Assembly (NCBI GenBank): GCA_040183005.1
Contig: JAMPIW010000007.1
Span: 862,188 to 926,187, forward strand
Source: Gammaproteobacteria bacterium
Lineage (GTDB): Bacteria > Pseudomonadota > Gammaproteobacteria > Ga0077554 > Ga007554
Length of the DNA stretch: 64,000 bases
Direction of reading: 5' to 3'
The position numbers were made by a program, and so were the translations under genes. Of this stretch, positions 15,273-24,811 are shown one piece after another (the first letter of the stretch is position 1; each line of letters opens with the position of its first letter). The notes beneath the pieces are model-generated. The model searched no databases, was not told the origin of the DNA, and was given only the letters and a program-made list of their open reading frames with translations.

Positions 15273-18200
15273 TTAAAACTCTTCCCACTCACCATCGTCC
15301 TTGCTGGACTTTGGTGATGGGCTGGCCTTCTCGCTGCTGCGTGAGGTTCCGGAAAACCTCTCCCGCGACGATGGCGCCATTCCCTGTCTTCCAGGACTGC
15401 CTTTATTGCTGCTGCCATTCCCGCGTACAGCCGATGCGGTCTTGCCGTTTATGCTTCTTCCCACACTTGCCGAACTTTGGCGAGAGGAATTGGCGATACG
15501 TCTGTCGATCTGCGAGGGTTCCCGTCCCTCTTCACTAATTTTGAAAAACTCCATTAATTGCCCCAGACCCTTCGCCTGCTCATCCATCGCCTCACTGGCC
15601 GCCGCTGCTTCCTCTACCAGGGCGGCATTCTGCTGGGTGACCTCATCCATTTGCATGACGGCCTTGTTAACCTGATCAATGCCAGCCGACTGCTCCTGAC
15701 TGGCCGCTGCAATTTCCGCGATGATATCACTGACCTTTTTCACGGAGCCGACTATTTCGCTGAGTGTCTTGCCTGACGCATCAACCAGACGAGTCCCTTC
15801 ATCGACTTTCTCCACACTGTCCTTGATCAGGCTCTTAATCTCCTTGGCAGCCGTGGCACTGCGCTGCGCCAGATTGCGGACTTCGGCAGCCACCACCGCG
15901 AACCCTCTGCCTTGCTCACCGGCACGCGCCGCTTCGACTGCGGCATTCAACGCCAGAAGATTGGTCTGGAAGGCAATCTCGTCGATGACACCGATGATGT
16001 CGGAAATTTTCTTACTGCTGCTATTGATGGCCCCCATGGCGGAAATCGCGCTACCGACCACTTCGCCGCCCTTTTCGGCCTGCTCTCGCGCATTAGACGC
16101 CAACTGATTGGCCTGGCGGGCATTATCGGCATTTTGTTTTACGGTACTGGTCAGCTCCTCCATGCTGGAGGCGGTCTCTTCCAGCGAAGAGGCCTGCTCC
16201 TCGGTACGCTGACTGAGATCCGTGTTGCCTTGTGCAATTTCCGTGGCCGCCGAGGAAATATTGACAGTCGCCTCACGGATATCACCAACCATCTTGAAGA
16301 GATTATCAATCGAGGTATTGATGCTGTCGCTCAGCTCGGCAAACTCACCCTTGAAATCACCCTCCATCTTCTGGGTCAGATCACCCTCGGCCAACAAGCC
16401 TATTACCCGTGAGCTCTCGCGGACAGGCGATACAATGGTCTCCATAAGCTGATTGATGCTGTCAGCCATCTTCCGTATGGATCCATCATAGCGGGATACA
16501 TCAATACGATTGTCAAGCTTACCTAACAGAGCCGTGTCTATAAGTGTTTGAATCTGGCGCTCGGCATCCTTCTGTTGACTGATATCCGTGGCATATTTGA
16601 CCACTTTGAACGGCTTGCCAGTGAGATCATAGATCGGGTTATAACTGGCCTGAATCCAGACCTCCTTGCCACCCTTGCCAATCCGCATGTACTGCCCGGC
16701 ATCGTATTCACCACGGTTGAGCCTCTCCCAGAAGGCGCGGTATTCAGGACTCTGACGATACCCGGCCTCCACAAACATGCTGTGGTGCTGCCCCTGTATT
16801 TCCTTCAAGGTATACCCCAGCGCATTAAGGAAATTCTCATTCGCCGAGATGATCGTCCCGTCCATATTGAATTCGATTATCGCCTGTGCCTTGCTAATTG
16901 CCGCGATCTGGCCATCATAGTCGGCATTTTTCTCTTCCTTTTGGCGAAGATCGGTTACATCATGCCATTCAAGACAATTCCCGATGTAGCCTCCTTGCAC
17001 ATCACAGAGGGCCGTGACATTGATCCTGAACACTAAAGGCCCTACTTTAATATCGGTCGAGTACGGAAGATTTGCTGGATCACCTAATACTTTTCTCTGA
17101 TGAGCGGGATTTTTATGGAAAATGTCGATACACGTTCCGGCCAACTTACTTACGTTGAATCCAGGATAAAGCGATCTTAATGTCTGCTCGTGTTTCGATA
17201 ACAGGGCTACTGTCGATTCATTCGCATAGGTTATCACCAGATCTCTGTCAATCATCATGATCGGCGTCATGGCACGTTCAACCGCCGACTGGAGCTTGAC
17301 AACCTCACCTTCCTTTTTCCTCAGATCGGTTACATCAGACCACTCCAGACAATTCCCGGTGTACTCTCCGGCGCTATTAATCAAGGCTGTGACATTGATC
17401 CGGAATGTCAACGGACCGACCTTGATATCGGTGAAGTAGGGAAGGTTCCCCGGGTCGCCCAACATCCTCCTCTGGTGAGTGGGATTCTTATGGAAAATGT
17501 CGATACACGTTCCGATCAGATTATTTACGCTGAATCCAGGATAAAGCGATCTTAGCGTCTGTTCGTGTTTCGACAATAGATCCACCGTCGATTCATTCGC
17601 ATAGGTAATCACCAGATCTCTGTCAATCATCATGATTGGCGTCATGGCGCCACCTACCGACGACTGGAGCCTGGCAACCTCGTTTTCATTCTTTCTCAGG
17701 TCAGTCACGTCTGACCATTCCAGGCAGTTTCCGATATACTCCCTGGAATTATCCAGCAATGCCGTCACGTTAATACGGAATGTCAAGGGGCCGACCTTTA
17801 TATCCGTTGAGTAGGGAAGATTGTTCGGATCACTTAACATCTTCCTCTGATGAGAGGGGTTCTTATGAAATATGTCTATACATGTTCCGACGACATTGTC
17901 GACCTTGAATCCAGGATACAATTTACGCAATGTTTCTTCATTTTTTCTTAAAATATTAATAGTGGCTTCATTTGCGTAGGTAATGACCAAATCCCTGTCG
18001 ATCATCATAATCGGCGTCATGGCGCCAGAAACAGCGGACTTCATTTTCATCATCTCATGATCAACGCCAGCATCATGGATATCCTTGGTGGATTGACGAC
18101 CTCTTGTGGACATGCCTTTGTTCTCCTGTGAATATGCCTTCAACATAATGGATGTAACTGTATTTAACGCCCCGGACCAGGCTGCATGAACCTTATCCGT

Positions 18201-18566
18201 CCATGCGTCCCCCGCCACCTCTGCCATGACATCAAGCAAGGTTTCGACTACGGCCTGATAATGCTCTTTCTTTGCCCCATACTTCTGGTGCTTCTTCCCC
18301 AGACCGGACAGAATTTCTCCGAGAGACTCTGGATTTCTTATGTTTTTTACGACAAGGGAAAGTGCCGCTAGCAATTTCCTCTGCTGTTCATGTATCGAGA
18401 TTTTTCCGAACAGAGGTTTTACCTGAGGATATCTTTCAAAGAGTTCTTCGTAGAACCTCTTGACCAGATAATCTCCCTTTGGCGATAGCCTATTAAACGT
18501 CTTTTCAATGATAGAAACATCAAAACCGGCTTTTTCTGGCTCTTCTGAAGTCAGCTTCTTTCTCAT
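15273..18566 (-). CDS. Soluble globin-coupled chemoreceptor with three repeated PAS units plus a fourth PAS
   Basis: The 1,097-residue protein lacks membrane segments. Residues about 15-145 form a globin ([19 protein letters not shown]; candidate proximal His in [11 protein letters not shown]). Residues 177-551 are three near-identical 125-residue PAS units, each with [31 protein letters not shown] and GNCLEW-DVTDLR. Residues about 555-665 are a divergent PAS, 680-760 a HAMP-like linker, and 760-1030 the methyl-accepting domain. The C-terminus is GEWEEF, a canonical xWxxF pentapeptide for CheR/CheB docking. The globin suggests oxygen or gas sensing. The FHKNP histidine and the conserved Trp recall heme-PAS receptors of the Aer2 type, which is inference. 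It sits between the small ORF at 18633 and cheR. Confidence 0.93.
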   Translation of the reverse strand: MRKKLTSEEPEKAGFDVSIIEKTFNRLSPKGDYLVKRFYEELFERYPQVKPLFGKISIHEQQRKLLAALSLVVKNIRNPESLGEILSGLGKKHQKYGAKKEHYQAVVETLLDVMAEVAGDAWTDKVHAAWSGALNTVTSIMLKAYSQENKGMSTRGRQSTKDIHDAGVDHEMMKMKSAVSGAMTPIMMIDRDLVITYANEATINILRKNEETLRKLYPGFKVDNVVGTCIDIFHKNPSHQRKMLSDPNNLPYSTDIKVGPLTFRINVTALLDNSREYIGNCLEWSDVTDLRKNENEVARLQSSVGGAMTPIMMIDRDLVITYANESTVDLLSKHEQTLRSLYPGFSVNNLIGTCIDIFHKNPTHQRRMLGDPGNLPYFTDIKVGPLTFRINVTALINSAGEYTGNCLEWSDVTDLRKKEGEVVKLQSAVERAMTPIMMIDRDLVITYANESTVALLSKHEQTLRSLYPGFNVSKLAGTCIDIFHKNPAHQRKVLGDPANLPYSTDIKVGPLVFRINVTALCDVQGGYIGNCLEWHDVTDLRQKEEKNADYDGQIAAISKAQAIIEFNMDGTIISANENFLNALGYTLKEIQGQHHSMFVEAGYRQSPEYRAFWERLNRGEYDAGQYMRIGKGGKEVWIQASYNPIYDLTGKPFKVVKYATDISQQKDAERQIQTLIDTALLGKLDNRIDVSRYDGSIRKMADSINQLMETIVSPVRESSRVIGLLAEGDLTQKMEGDFKGEFAELSDSINTSIDNLFKMVGDIREATVNISSAATEIAQGNTDLSQRTEEQASSLEETASSMEELTSTVKQNADNARQANQLASNAREQAEKGGEVVGSAISAMGAINSSSKKISDIIGVIDEIAFQTNLLALNAAVEAARAGEQGRGFAVVAAEVRNLAQRSATAAKEIKSLIKDSVEKVDEGTRLVDASGKTLSEIVGSVKKVSDIIAEIAAASQEQSAGIDQVNKAVMQMDEVTQQNAALVEEAAAASEAMDEQAKGLGQLMEFFKISEEGREPSQIDRRIANSSRQSSASVGRSINGKTASAVRGNGSSNKGSPGRQGMAPSSRERFSGTSRSSEKASPSPKSSKDDGEWEEF
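16914..18038 (-). repeat. Three tandem 375-bp repeats encoding PAS units
   Basis: Approximate repeat boundaries are 17664-18038, 17289-17663 and 16914-17288. The second and third units share the longest identical peptide stretches (for example [15 protein letters not shown]), so they appear to be the most recent duplicates. The reading frame is preserved through all three. Confidence 0.85.
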
Positions 18567-18632
18567 ATTAATTATCCTGAATTTAATAAATTCACATATA
18601 TGGTTTAAAACATGGCTACAAAAGGGGTTTCA

Positions 18633-18788
18633 TTACCCATTCCAAGCCATGCTAGAAAATATTTCTTCAATAAAGCTCTCTTCCGTCAATTTCTCATGGA
18701 ATACTAATGATCCTATTTCAGGGTCATCTCCATCCTTTCCGGAAACACTATTTTCGAAAGATTTTTCGAAATTATCGATTGAGTTCAT
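18633..18788 (-). CDS. Small hypothetical protein (51 residues) in the chemotaxis operon
   Basis: An ATG at 18788 preceded by AAGGA opens a 51-codon frame that begins MNSIDNFEKSFENSVSG and ends IEEIFSSMAWNG. It lies between cheW (15 bases upstream) and the globin receptor gene. It is acidic, has no signal peptide or membrane segment, and resembles nothing I recognise. Support comes from operon position, ribosome-binding site and filling an otherwise empty 237-base gap; codon bias in so short a frame proves little. Confidence 0.5.
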   Translation of the reverse strand: MNSIDNFEKSFENSVSGKDGDDPEIGSLVFHEKLTEESFIEEIFSSMAWNG

Positions 18789-18803
18789 AATTAATCCTTA
18801 AGA

Positions 18804-19319
18804 TCAATTAACTGGTATATCGAGAGGGAGCGCGACAGATGAGTTAAGAAGGTGATCTATATCAAGAATAATCACCATTTTCTCTGATACCGCCGCCAAT
18901 CCTTTTATAAAGTCGACGCTCATCGCCCTGCCAAAATCAGGTGGCTGTTTTATTTCATCCGCCGACACGTTATAAACATCTGAAACGGCATCCACAACAA
19001 TCCCAACCGTCCTGTTACCATCACCACCGACAACCTTAAGAACAATCACCACAGTCGTTGGCCCATACTCGGCGTCTTCCAGACCAAATCGGCTTCTCAA
19101 ATCAACTATGGGAACGATAGTTCCTCTAAGATTGATCACACCCTTAATGTATTCAGGAGTGTTTGGAATGACCGTAGCCTTATTCCACCCTTTTATCTCC
19201 TGCACCCTGAGAATATCTACCCCATACTCTTCTCCGGCCAGCATGAATGTCAGATATTGGTTTGAGTAAACTAGGGACTCATTGGTATATATATGTTGTT
19301 CAAGTTGATTGTTATTCAT
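18804..19319 (-). CDS. cheW: Chemotaxis coupling protein CheW
   Basis: The 171-residue single-domain protein has the CheW pattern: YLTFMLAGEEYGVDILRVQE, GWNKATVIPNTPEYIKGVIN, LRGTIVPIVDLRSRFGL and VGIVVDAVSDVYNV. It links receptors to CheA in the array. It follows cheA by 12 bases in the operon. Confidence 0.96.
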   Translation of the reverse strand: MNNNQLEQHIYTNESLVYSNQYLTFMLAGEEYGVDILRVQEIKGWNKATVIPNTPEYIKGVINLRGTIVPIVDLRSRFGLEDAEYGPTTVVIVLKVVGGDGNRTVGIVVDAVSDVYNVSADEIKQPPDFGRAMSVDFIKGLAAVSEKMVIILDIDHLLNSSVALPLDIPVN

Positions 19320-19331
19320 GGCGCGTTCTCC

Positions 19332-21413
19332 TTATGCTGCCTTGCCATTGGCAATAAATGTAGGTGTCTTTGAGATAGGCAAGCCTGTCTGATGAGACAG
19401 TCGAATTAGACTGGATACATCCATAATCAGGGCCACAGTGCCATCTCCAAGTATGGTAGCCCCCGAAACACCTTCCACACGCTTAAAGTTCGTCTCCAGA
19501 CTCTTGATAACGACTTGCTGCTGATCCAGCAAGTCATCAACTAAAATCCCTGCTTTCTTTCCATCTCCTTCGACAACCACCAAGAGACCGCCATTCAGAT
19601 TCGTGTTTTTTGAGGGGATATTGAATACGTCATAAAGCCTGATGATAGGTATATATTCGTCCCTGATTTTGTACACTTCCGCCTTTCCTGCAATTAAACT
19701 CATATTTTTTTCACTTATCTGTAACGATTCAATGATCGAAACAAGGGGTACGATGTATATCTGATCCCCGGCACTGACCAATTGTCCATCAAGAATCGCC
19801 AGGGTCAGGGGTAGCCTGATAACGAATGAAGTTCCCTTACCCTCTTTCGACACAACCTCTATCTTCCCACCCAGGTCGTGAATATTCCTCTTCACAACAT
19901 CCATTCCGACGCCGCGCCCTGACACATCACTGACTATTTCTGCGGTTGAGAACCCTGGCAAGAATATTAAGTCGTTTATTTGTTCTTCAGACAGTAATTC
20001 ATCTTCCTTGATAAGGCCTCTATCTTTTGCCTTTTTCGTAATTTTCTCCCTATTGAGGCCGCTCCCATCGTCGCTTATTTCTATCATAATGTTTCCACCC
20101 TTATGATAGGCGTTAAGATGGAGCAATCCAGCCGATGGCTTGCCGGCCGCCTTTCTATCGTTAGGCATTTCAATACCATGATCAATGGAGTTGCGCACCA
20201 AATGTACAAGGGGGTCGCCTATCTTCTCCATAACCGTCTTGTCCATCTCTGTGCTTTCCCCAGACATCTTTAACTCAATTTCTTTTCCAAGCTTCTGGCT
20301 AAGATCATGCACCATACGCGGGAATCGATTGAAGGCGAAGCTAATAGGCAGCATCCGAATGCGCATGACGCTTTCCTGAAGCTCCCTAGTATTGCGCTCC
20401 AACTGTGAAAGCCCATCACGCAACATGGCGATCTGACTGTTATCAAAATCCTTTCCTAACTGGGCCAGCATGGATTGAATGATGACTAACTCTCCGACCA
20501 TATTTATCAGATCGTCAACCTTATCTATACTTACTCTAATAGAGCTATTTTCCACCGAACCTGAAGATACCCTCCTTTCGGGAGAAAGTCTCTTTTCTTC
20601 AATTAATGGAAGATCATGAGGGTTATCGTCTTTTGTTTTTTCATCATTAACATGACCAATATTATTATCATTTCTTGCTATTGATTCTTTTTCATACTCG
20701 TGCAGTATTTTTTCTATTTTTAAATCGCACTCGCCATCAACCCAATCGAACACTTCAGATATTTTTTCACTTGAAACATCCGAGTTTATCGATATTCTCC
20801 ATGATAAATAGCATTCTTCAGGATTCATATCGCTGAATCCCGGCATCTTTGACGAATCTACTTTTACTGAAATCTCACCTAAAGAACTTAACTCTCCGAA
20901 CATCCTTACAGGATCGTTCCCTGTTATTAGCATATTCACATACGGAATGAATTCTATATCCCAGCCTTTCCCGCGAGTTTTTTCTACTTTTATATCTTTA
21001 TAATCACATGAACCCCCTTCTTTTTTATCGGAAAGAAGATTTTCTAGTTTTTGTTGTATATCAACCACTCTGGGAGCATCCACAGCAGATCCGTCACGTG
21101 CCGATACAAGCAGATCACGCAGGCAATCTACGGATAGCAACAACAGGTTAACGGCATCTTCCGTTACATTCCTTCGTTGATCCCGCATTTCATCAAGCAA
21201 CGTTTCCATCACGTGAGTAAAACCAGCCACACTGGAAAATCCAAAGGTTGCCGCCCCTCCTTTTATTGAGTGCGCCGCGCGGAATATGGCATTTACCACA
21301 TCGACATCCGCCATACCAACATCAAGATTAAGGAGCCCCGACTCCATAACCCCAAGCCCTTCGAAGCTTTCTTCAAAGAACGTCTGGTGAAATTGAGACA
21401 TATCTATTGACAT
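19332..21413 (-). CDS. cheA: Chemotaxis histidine kinase CheA
   Basis: From the ATG at 21413, four bases after cheY, the protein has 693 residues. P1 carries the phosphorylated His48 (FRAAHSIKGGAATFGF). A P2-like domain follows (GWDIEFIPYVNMLITGNDPV to CYLSWRISI). The P3 dimerisation helices contain VDDLINMVGELVIIQSM. P4 has the N-box HLVRNSIDHGIEMP and G-boxes DDGSGLNREKI and GRGVGMDVVKRNI. P5 is CheW-like and ends near the C-terminus. It phosphorylates CheY and CheB. AT-rich codon use sets this gene apart from the flagellar genes. Confidence 0.97.
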   Translation of the reverse strand: MSIDMSQFHQTFFEESFEGLGVMESGLLNLDVGMADVDVVNAIFRAAHSIKGGAATFGFSSVAGFTHVMETLLDEMRDQRRNVTEDAVNLLLLSVDCLRDLLVSARDGSAVDAPRVVDIQQKLENLLSDKKEGGSCDYKDIKVEKTRGKGWDIEFIPYVNMLITGNDPVRMFGELSSLGEISVKVDSSKMPGFSDMNPEECYLSWRISINSDVSSEKISEVFDWVDGECDLKIEKILHEYEKESIARNDNNIGHVNDEKTKDDNPHDLPLIEEKRLSPERRVSSGSVENSSIRVSIDKVDDLINMVGELVIIQSMLAQLGKDFDNSQIAMLRDGLSQLERNTRELQESVMRIRMLPISFAFNRFPRMVHDLSQKLGKEIELKMSGESTEMDKTVMEKIGDPLVHLVRNSIDHGIEMPNDRKAAGKPSAGLLHLNAYHKGGNIMIEISDDGSGLNREKITKKAKDRGLIKEDELLSEEQINDLIFLPGFSTAEIVSDVSGRGVGMDVVKRNIHDLGGKIEVVSKEGKGTSFVIRLPLTLAILDGQLVSAGDQIYIVPLVSIIESLQISEKNMSLIAGKAEVYKIRDEYIPIIRLYDVFNIPSKNTNLNGGLLVVVEGDGKKAGILVDDLLDQQQVVIKSLETNFKRVEGVSGATILGDGTVALIMDVSSLIRLSHQTGLPISKTPTFIANGKAA

Positions 21414-21417
21414 TGTT

Positions 21418-21780
21418 TTATCCCAAAACTTTCTTGATAGTGGCAATAAGCTGCTCTGGATTAAATGGCTTTACCAACCAGCCGGTGGCCCCTGCCGCTT
21501 TGCCTTCATTCTTTTTATTATCAGCCGACTCCGTAGTCAGCATCAGCATGGGAGTGAACTTGTAGTTTGGAAGGGCTCTTAGTTGTCGAATCAAGGTTAT
21601 TCCGTCCATGTTTGGCATATTCACATCCGTCAAAACAAGATTAACCTTTTCTGTTTGTGCTTTTTTTAAGGCATCTTGCCCATCAACCGCTTCAACAACT
21701 TCAAAACCTGCGCCTTTAAGTGTAAATGACACCATTTGACGCATGGATGCGGAATCATCAACAGCCAGTATCTTTGTCAT
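21418..21780 (-). CDS. cheY: Chemotaxis response regulator CheY
   Basis: The 120-residue stand-alone receiver has the acidic pair ILAVDDS (residues 8-9), acceptor Asp52 in LVLTDVNMPNMDG, switch Thr in MLTTES and Lys in WLVKPFN. It should bind the flagellar switch when phosphorylated by CheA. It is placed directly before cheA; no cheZ follows. Confidence 0.95.
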   Translation of the reverse strand: MTKILAVDDSASMRQMVSFTLKGAGFEVVEAVDGQDALKKAQTEKVNLVLTDVNMPNMDGITLIRQLRALPNYKFTPMLMLTTESADNKKNEGKAAGATGWLVKPFNPEQLIATIKKVLG

Positions 21781-21822
21781 TTCTATTTTTCCTGATTAAA
21801 AGAAGCTTCTTATAATCTATAA

Positions 21823-22116
21823 TCATTTAAGCCTAAGAGCCTCATCAACTCCAATTATCCGCGCTGAAACACGCAATCTTTCGGATGGATTATTCCATGA
21901 AACATCTATTCCTCTGGATGAAGCCTCTTGAAAAAATGAATACAAAACCTGCAATATTGCAGTATCTGCTCTCTCAACATTTTCCGCATCAATTGTGATA
22001 GGAACATTCATTTCCATTGATTTTTTTAATTTTTTGTAGAAATCACCGGCAACTGATATATCCATAATTTCTTCGCAGGATATTTTTTCAATCATTATTG
22101 ATTGGCTGTTATTCAT
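21823..22116 (-). CDS. STAS-domain protein at the head of the chemotaxis operon
   Basis: The 97-residue STAS-like domain has ITIDAENVERADTAILQVLY (about residues 41-60), with Thr in the loop where anti-sigma antagonists have Ser. It is the first gene after the sigma-28 promoter. Small STAS proteins of this type precede cheY-cheA in several chemotaxis clusters. Their role is not settled; scaffold or antagonist are both possible. Confidence 0.8.
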   Translation of the reverse strand: MNNSQSIMIEKISCEEIMDISVAGDFYKKLKKSMEMNVPITIDAENVERADTAILQVLYSFFQEASSRGIDVSWNNPSERLRVSARIIGVDEALRLK

Positions 22117-22196
22117 TATTCCCCCTCTGAATTACCTTTCTAAAACACAGTTTCTTTACATGTTGTTAATATTTGTTAATTAATCATATGCTGTTA

Positions 22197-22223
22197 ATAT
22201 CGGTATTTATAACGGTAACTTTA
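22197..22223 (-). promoter_or_regulatory. Sigma-28 (FliA) promoter of the chemotaxis operon
   Basis: Reading the minus strand: TAAA, 15 bases, ACCGATAT, close to the FliA consensus TAAA-N15-GCCGATAA. It lies about 80 bases before the STAS gene. Its -35 box overlaps the fliJ stop codon, so the operon abuts the flagellar cluster with no spare sequence. Confidence 0.8.
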
Positions 22224-22667
22224 GCTATCTCGATCATTTTCTTTGATCAGGGAATATCTCTCGTCCTCCGCGCTTTGCTCGCGCCGTGTTTCGGCTCTCG
22301 TCTCTTCTTTATGGTGCTTTGCAACAACGCTGTTCAGCGCCTTGGACCTACTGCGCGCCTGATACCATATACGTAGTTTTCCTTCAAATTCACGCTGACT
22401 ATTTTCGATGAGCTTTTCCTGGTGGACGATTGCGGCATTCAGGTTAGCAAGGAACACTCTATATTCATGCAGTTGGATTGCGGGGATTCCGTTCTTTCCC
22501 CATGCACTGAAGCGCGCGGTGTATTCTTCACGATAGGTATTAAGATCGGCAAGCCTGGCCTGCCGCTCGGTAAGGATGCGCTTGCTTTCCGCCAGGGCTC
22601 TGGCAGTATCGCGCTCTTTGGTATCTGAGGCCTTAATAACTGGCTTCAGGCGTTGTGATTTGGTCAT
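22221..22667 (-). CDS. fliJ: Flagellar export chaperone FliJ
   Basis: From the ATG at 22667 (MTKSQRLKPVIKASDTKERD) the product is about 148 residues of continuous coiled coil, rich in Glu, Arg, Lys and Ala, as expected for FliJ. FliJ associates with the FliI ATPase. The assignment rests on position right after fliI and coiled-coil character, since FliJ sequences diverge strongly. The reading frame extends further upstream but that part crosses dispersed repeats. Confidence 0.85.
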   Translation of the reverse strand: MTKSQRLKPVIKASDTKERDTARALAESKRILTERQARLADLNTYREEYTARFSAWGKNGIPAIQLHEYRVFLANLNAAIVHQEKLIENSQREFEGKLRIWYQARSRSKALNSVVAKHHKEETRAETRREQSAEDERYSLIKENDRDS

Positions 22668-22690
22668 AGGAAATCCACCAGATACTTTTA

Positions 22691-22750
22691 TGTAGGGTGG
22701 GTTAGCATTTTTTGCGTAACCCACCAAGCGTTGCGAAGCAACACAACGTA
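22691..22750 (+). repeat. Dispersed repeat, GTAGGGTGGGTTA family, copy 1
   Basis: About 60 bases starting TGTAGGGTGGGTTAGC, with GGGTGGGTTA pairing with TAACCCACC to form a hairpin, followed by AAGCGTTGCGAAGCAACACAA. A nearly identical copy occurs in reverse at 37271-37330. It sits in the fliI-fliJ spacer. Confidence 0.8.
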
Positions 22751-22780
22751 TTATTTGATGAGCGCCTGTCGGCATATCCC

Positions 22781-22800
22781 GTGCGCACGGCGCACCCTAC
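22781..22800 (-). repeat. Single GTAG-headed palindromic repeat
   Basis: On the minus strand this reads GTAGGGTGCGCCGTGCGCAC, the same family as the units around the RAYT gene. It lies between fliI and fliJ next to the repeat at 22691-22750. Confidence 0.75.
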
Positions 22801-22812
22801 ATTTAACTTTAG

Positions 22813-24177
22813 TTACTGCACCTTTATTAGCATATTCAGCTCATTGATACTCCCTGCCAATGGCACAGGCTGGTGCATACCCTGATGGAGAAAGTCCAGG
22901 AGGCGCGGATGGTAGTCGATAGCCTGATCAATATTGGCGTCATTGCCACGACTGTATGCACCTATGGATATCAGGTCGCGGTTTTGCTGGTATGCGGAGT
23001 AAAGTTGTTTGAAACGACGTGCCGAGCTCTGGTGGGCCGAATCTGTAACTTCTGTCATGACACGGCTGATGGAGGCTTCGATATCAATTGCCGGATAGTG
23101 GCCCGCTTCCGCCAACTGGCGGCTTAATACAACATGGCCGTCGAGTATGGCGCGCGCGGCGTCGGCGATGGGATCTTGCTGGTCATCGCCTTCGGCAAGC
23201 ACGGTGTAAAATGCCGTGATGGAACCCCCGGTTTCGTCGCTGTTCCCGGCACGCTCCACCAGTTGCGGCAGTTTGGCAAATACCGATGGCGGATAACCCT
23301 TGGTGGCAGGGGGTTCGCCTATGGCAAGCGCAATCTCGCGCTGGGCCTGTGCAAAGCGTGTCAGGGAATCCATCAACAGCAGCACTTGCTTGCCCTGATC
23401 GCGGAAATATTCGGCAATACTGGTCGCCAGCATCGCACCGTGCAGACGCATCATCGGCGCATGATCCGCCGGAGAGGCAACTACCACCGACCGTGCCATG
23501 CCCTCGGCACCGAGGATGTTTTCAATAAACTCTTTCACTTCACGGCCACGCTCGCCGATCAGTCCGACGACGATGACATCGGCATTGGTGAAGCGCGTCA
23601 TCATACCCAGCAATACGCTTTTTCCCACACCACTGCCGGCGAACAGGCCCATGCGCTGGCCGCGCCCCACCGTCAGCAAGGCATTAATGGCGCGTACACC
23701 GACATCCAGGGGCTCTCGTATCGGACGGCGTGCCAGCGGGTTGAGAGGGCGCCCAGATAGTGGGATGGTTGTTTCGGTGCGTAACGGACCGCCACCATCC
23801 AGTGGCCGGCCGCCACCGTCCAGCACACGGCCCAGCAAAGCGTCACCCACCGCCACATCATAGGCGCGCCGCACCGGGATCACCCGCGAGTTGGGCATCA
23901 AGCCACGGATTTCGCCGGTGGGCATAAGAAAGGTTTTGTTTCCGGAAAAGCCTACCACCTCGGTTTCCACCCGTTCGCCGCCTGGGCCTATCACCACGCA
24001 ACGCTCGCCTATTGCCGCCTGACACCCCACCGCCTCTAGTGTCAACCCGACCATGCGGGTCAGTTTTCCTTCTACGATGAGTGGCGGCGGTGAGTCAAGG
24101 CGTGCGCGATGCCATGCTAAACGTTCGCGCCACGCTGCTCCACGCTGAGTATCAATGGCCGGGGTTTTCGTGTCCAC
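22813..24177 (-). CDS. fliI: Flagellum-specific ATPase FliI
   Basis: The GTG at 24177 is chosen because GGGAGG lies five bases upstream and no better start occurs in the longer frame; this gives about 454 residues and overlaps the end of fliH. The Walker A is [17 protein letters not shown], Walker B is [16 protein letters not shown], and [15 protein letters not shown]-like [15 protein letters not shown] is typical of type III export ATPases. It energises flagellar protein export with FliH and FliJ. Confidence 0.96.
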   Translation of the reverse strand: MDTKTPAIDTQRGAAWRERLAWHRARLDSPPPLIVEGKLTRMVGLTLEAVGCQAAIGERCVVIGPGGERVETEVVGFSGNKTFLMPTGEIRGLMPNSRVIPVRRAYDVAVGDALLGRVLDGGGRPLDGGGPLRTETTIPLSGRPLNPLARRPIREPLDVGVRAINALLTVGRGQRMGLFAGSGVGKSVLLGMMTRFTNADVIVVGLIGERGREVKEFIENILGAEGMARSVVVASPADHAPMMRLHGAMLATSIAEYFRDQGKQVLLLMDSLTRFAQAQREIALAIGEPPATKGYPPSVFAKLPQLVERAGNSDETGGSITAFYTVLAEGDDQQDPIADAARAILDGHVVLSRQLAEAGHYPAIDIEASISRVMTEVTDSAHQSSARRFKQLYSAYQQNRDLISIGAYSRGNDANIDQAIDYHPRLLDFLHQGMHQPVPLAGSINELNMLIKVQ

Positions 24178-24811
24178 GCGCGCCTCCCAGTATGGATGCG
24201 GCAATTGCCGCGATGCGGCTGTCGAGACTAGCATCAATCTGGGAAGTGTCGGTCACGACACGGCAGCCGCCACGCGTCAATACCGGGTCTTCGACAATCC
24301 GCCAGATTTTATCGCCTTCCGTCAGTGACAGCGCGGCGCGCACCAGAGCTGCATCTTCGGGATGAAGGTGCAGGTGAATATTGCGTGAAGCCAGCGGCAA
24401 ACTTGCAACGCCCTCGCGCACCACCGCGACTATCTGGCCCGGGTCTGTTTTGATCTCGCGCCGCACAATCTGACGCGCGATGGCGATGGACAGGGACACC
24501 AGCTCCTTTTCAACATCCTCGTCAAGCTGCGCCAATGGCACGCCAAGCGTGTTCAGCAACTGCTCCAGACGTTGCGCCTGTGCCTGCATTTCCGCCAGTC
24601 CTGCTATATGCCCTTTTTCGCGTCCTTGCTGCAATCCTTGGGCATACCCCTCTTCATAGGCTTGTTTCTGGATCTGCTCGATTTGGTCGGCCGTAGGGAG
24701 TGGCTGCACAGGGGCTGTGGGCAAATCCGCTTGCATAAGCGGTGCTTCCCAGCGCTGATAGGCGCTCAAATCATCGCCCGTGATGATTCTATTGGGAATG
24801 ATTTTAGACAA
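24152..24811 (-). CDS. fliH: Flagellar assembly protein FliH
   Basis: The 219-residue protein has the FliH layout: a charged, Gln-rich middle with glycine-spaced repeats ([21 protein letters not shown]) and a C-terminal domain with [14 protein letters not shown] and [19 protein letters not shown]. It negatively regulates FliI. It overlaps fliG by eight bases upstream and fliI downstream. Confidence 0.93.
   Translation of the reverse strand: MSKIIPNRIITGDDLSAYQRWEAPLMQADLPTAPVQPLPTADQIEQIQKQAYEEGYAQGLQQGREKGHIAGLAEMQAQAQRLEQLLNTLGVPLAQLDEDVEKELVSLSIAIARQIVRREIKTDPGQIVAVVREGVASLPLASRNIHLHLHPEDAALVRAALSLTEGDKIWRIVEDPVLTRGGCRVVTDTSQIDASLDSRIAAIAASILGGARGHENPGH

Noticed and set aside
16914-18038. 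Repeats considered as a CRISPR-like or minisatellite array
   Set aside because: They are 375-base coding units in frame within one receptor gene, not short repeats with spacers.
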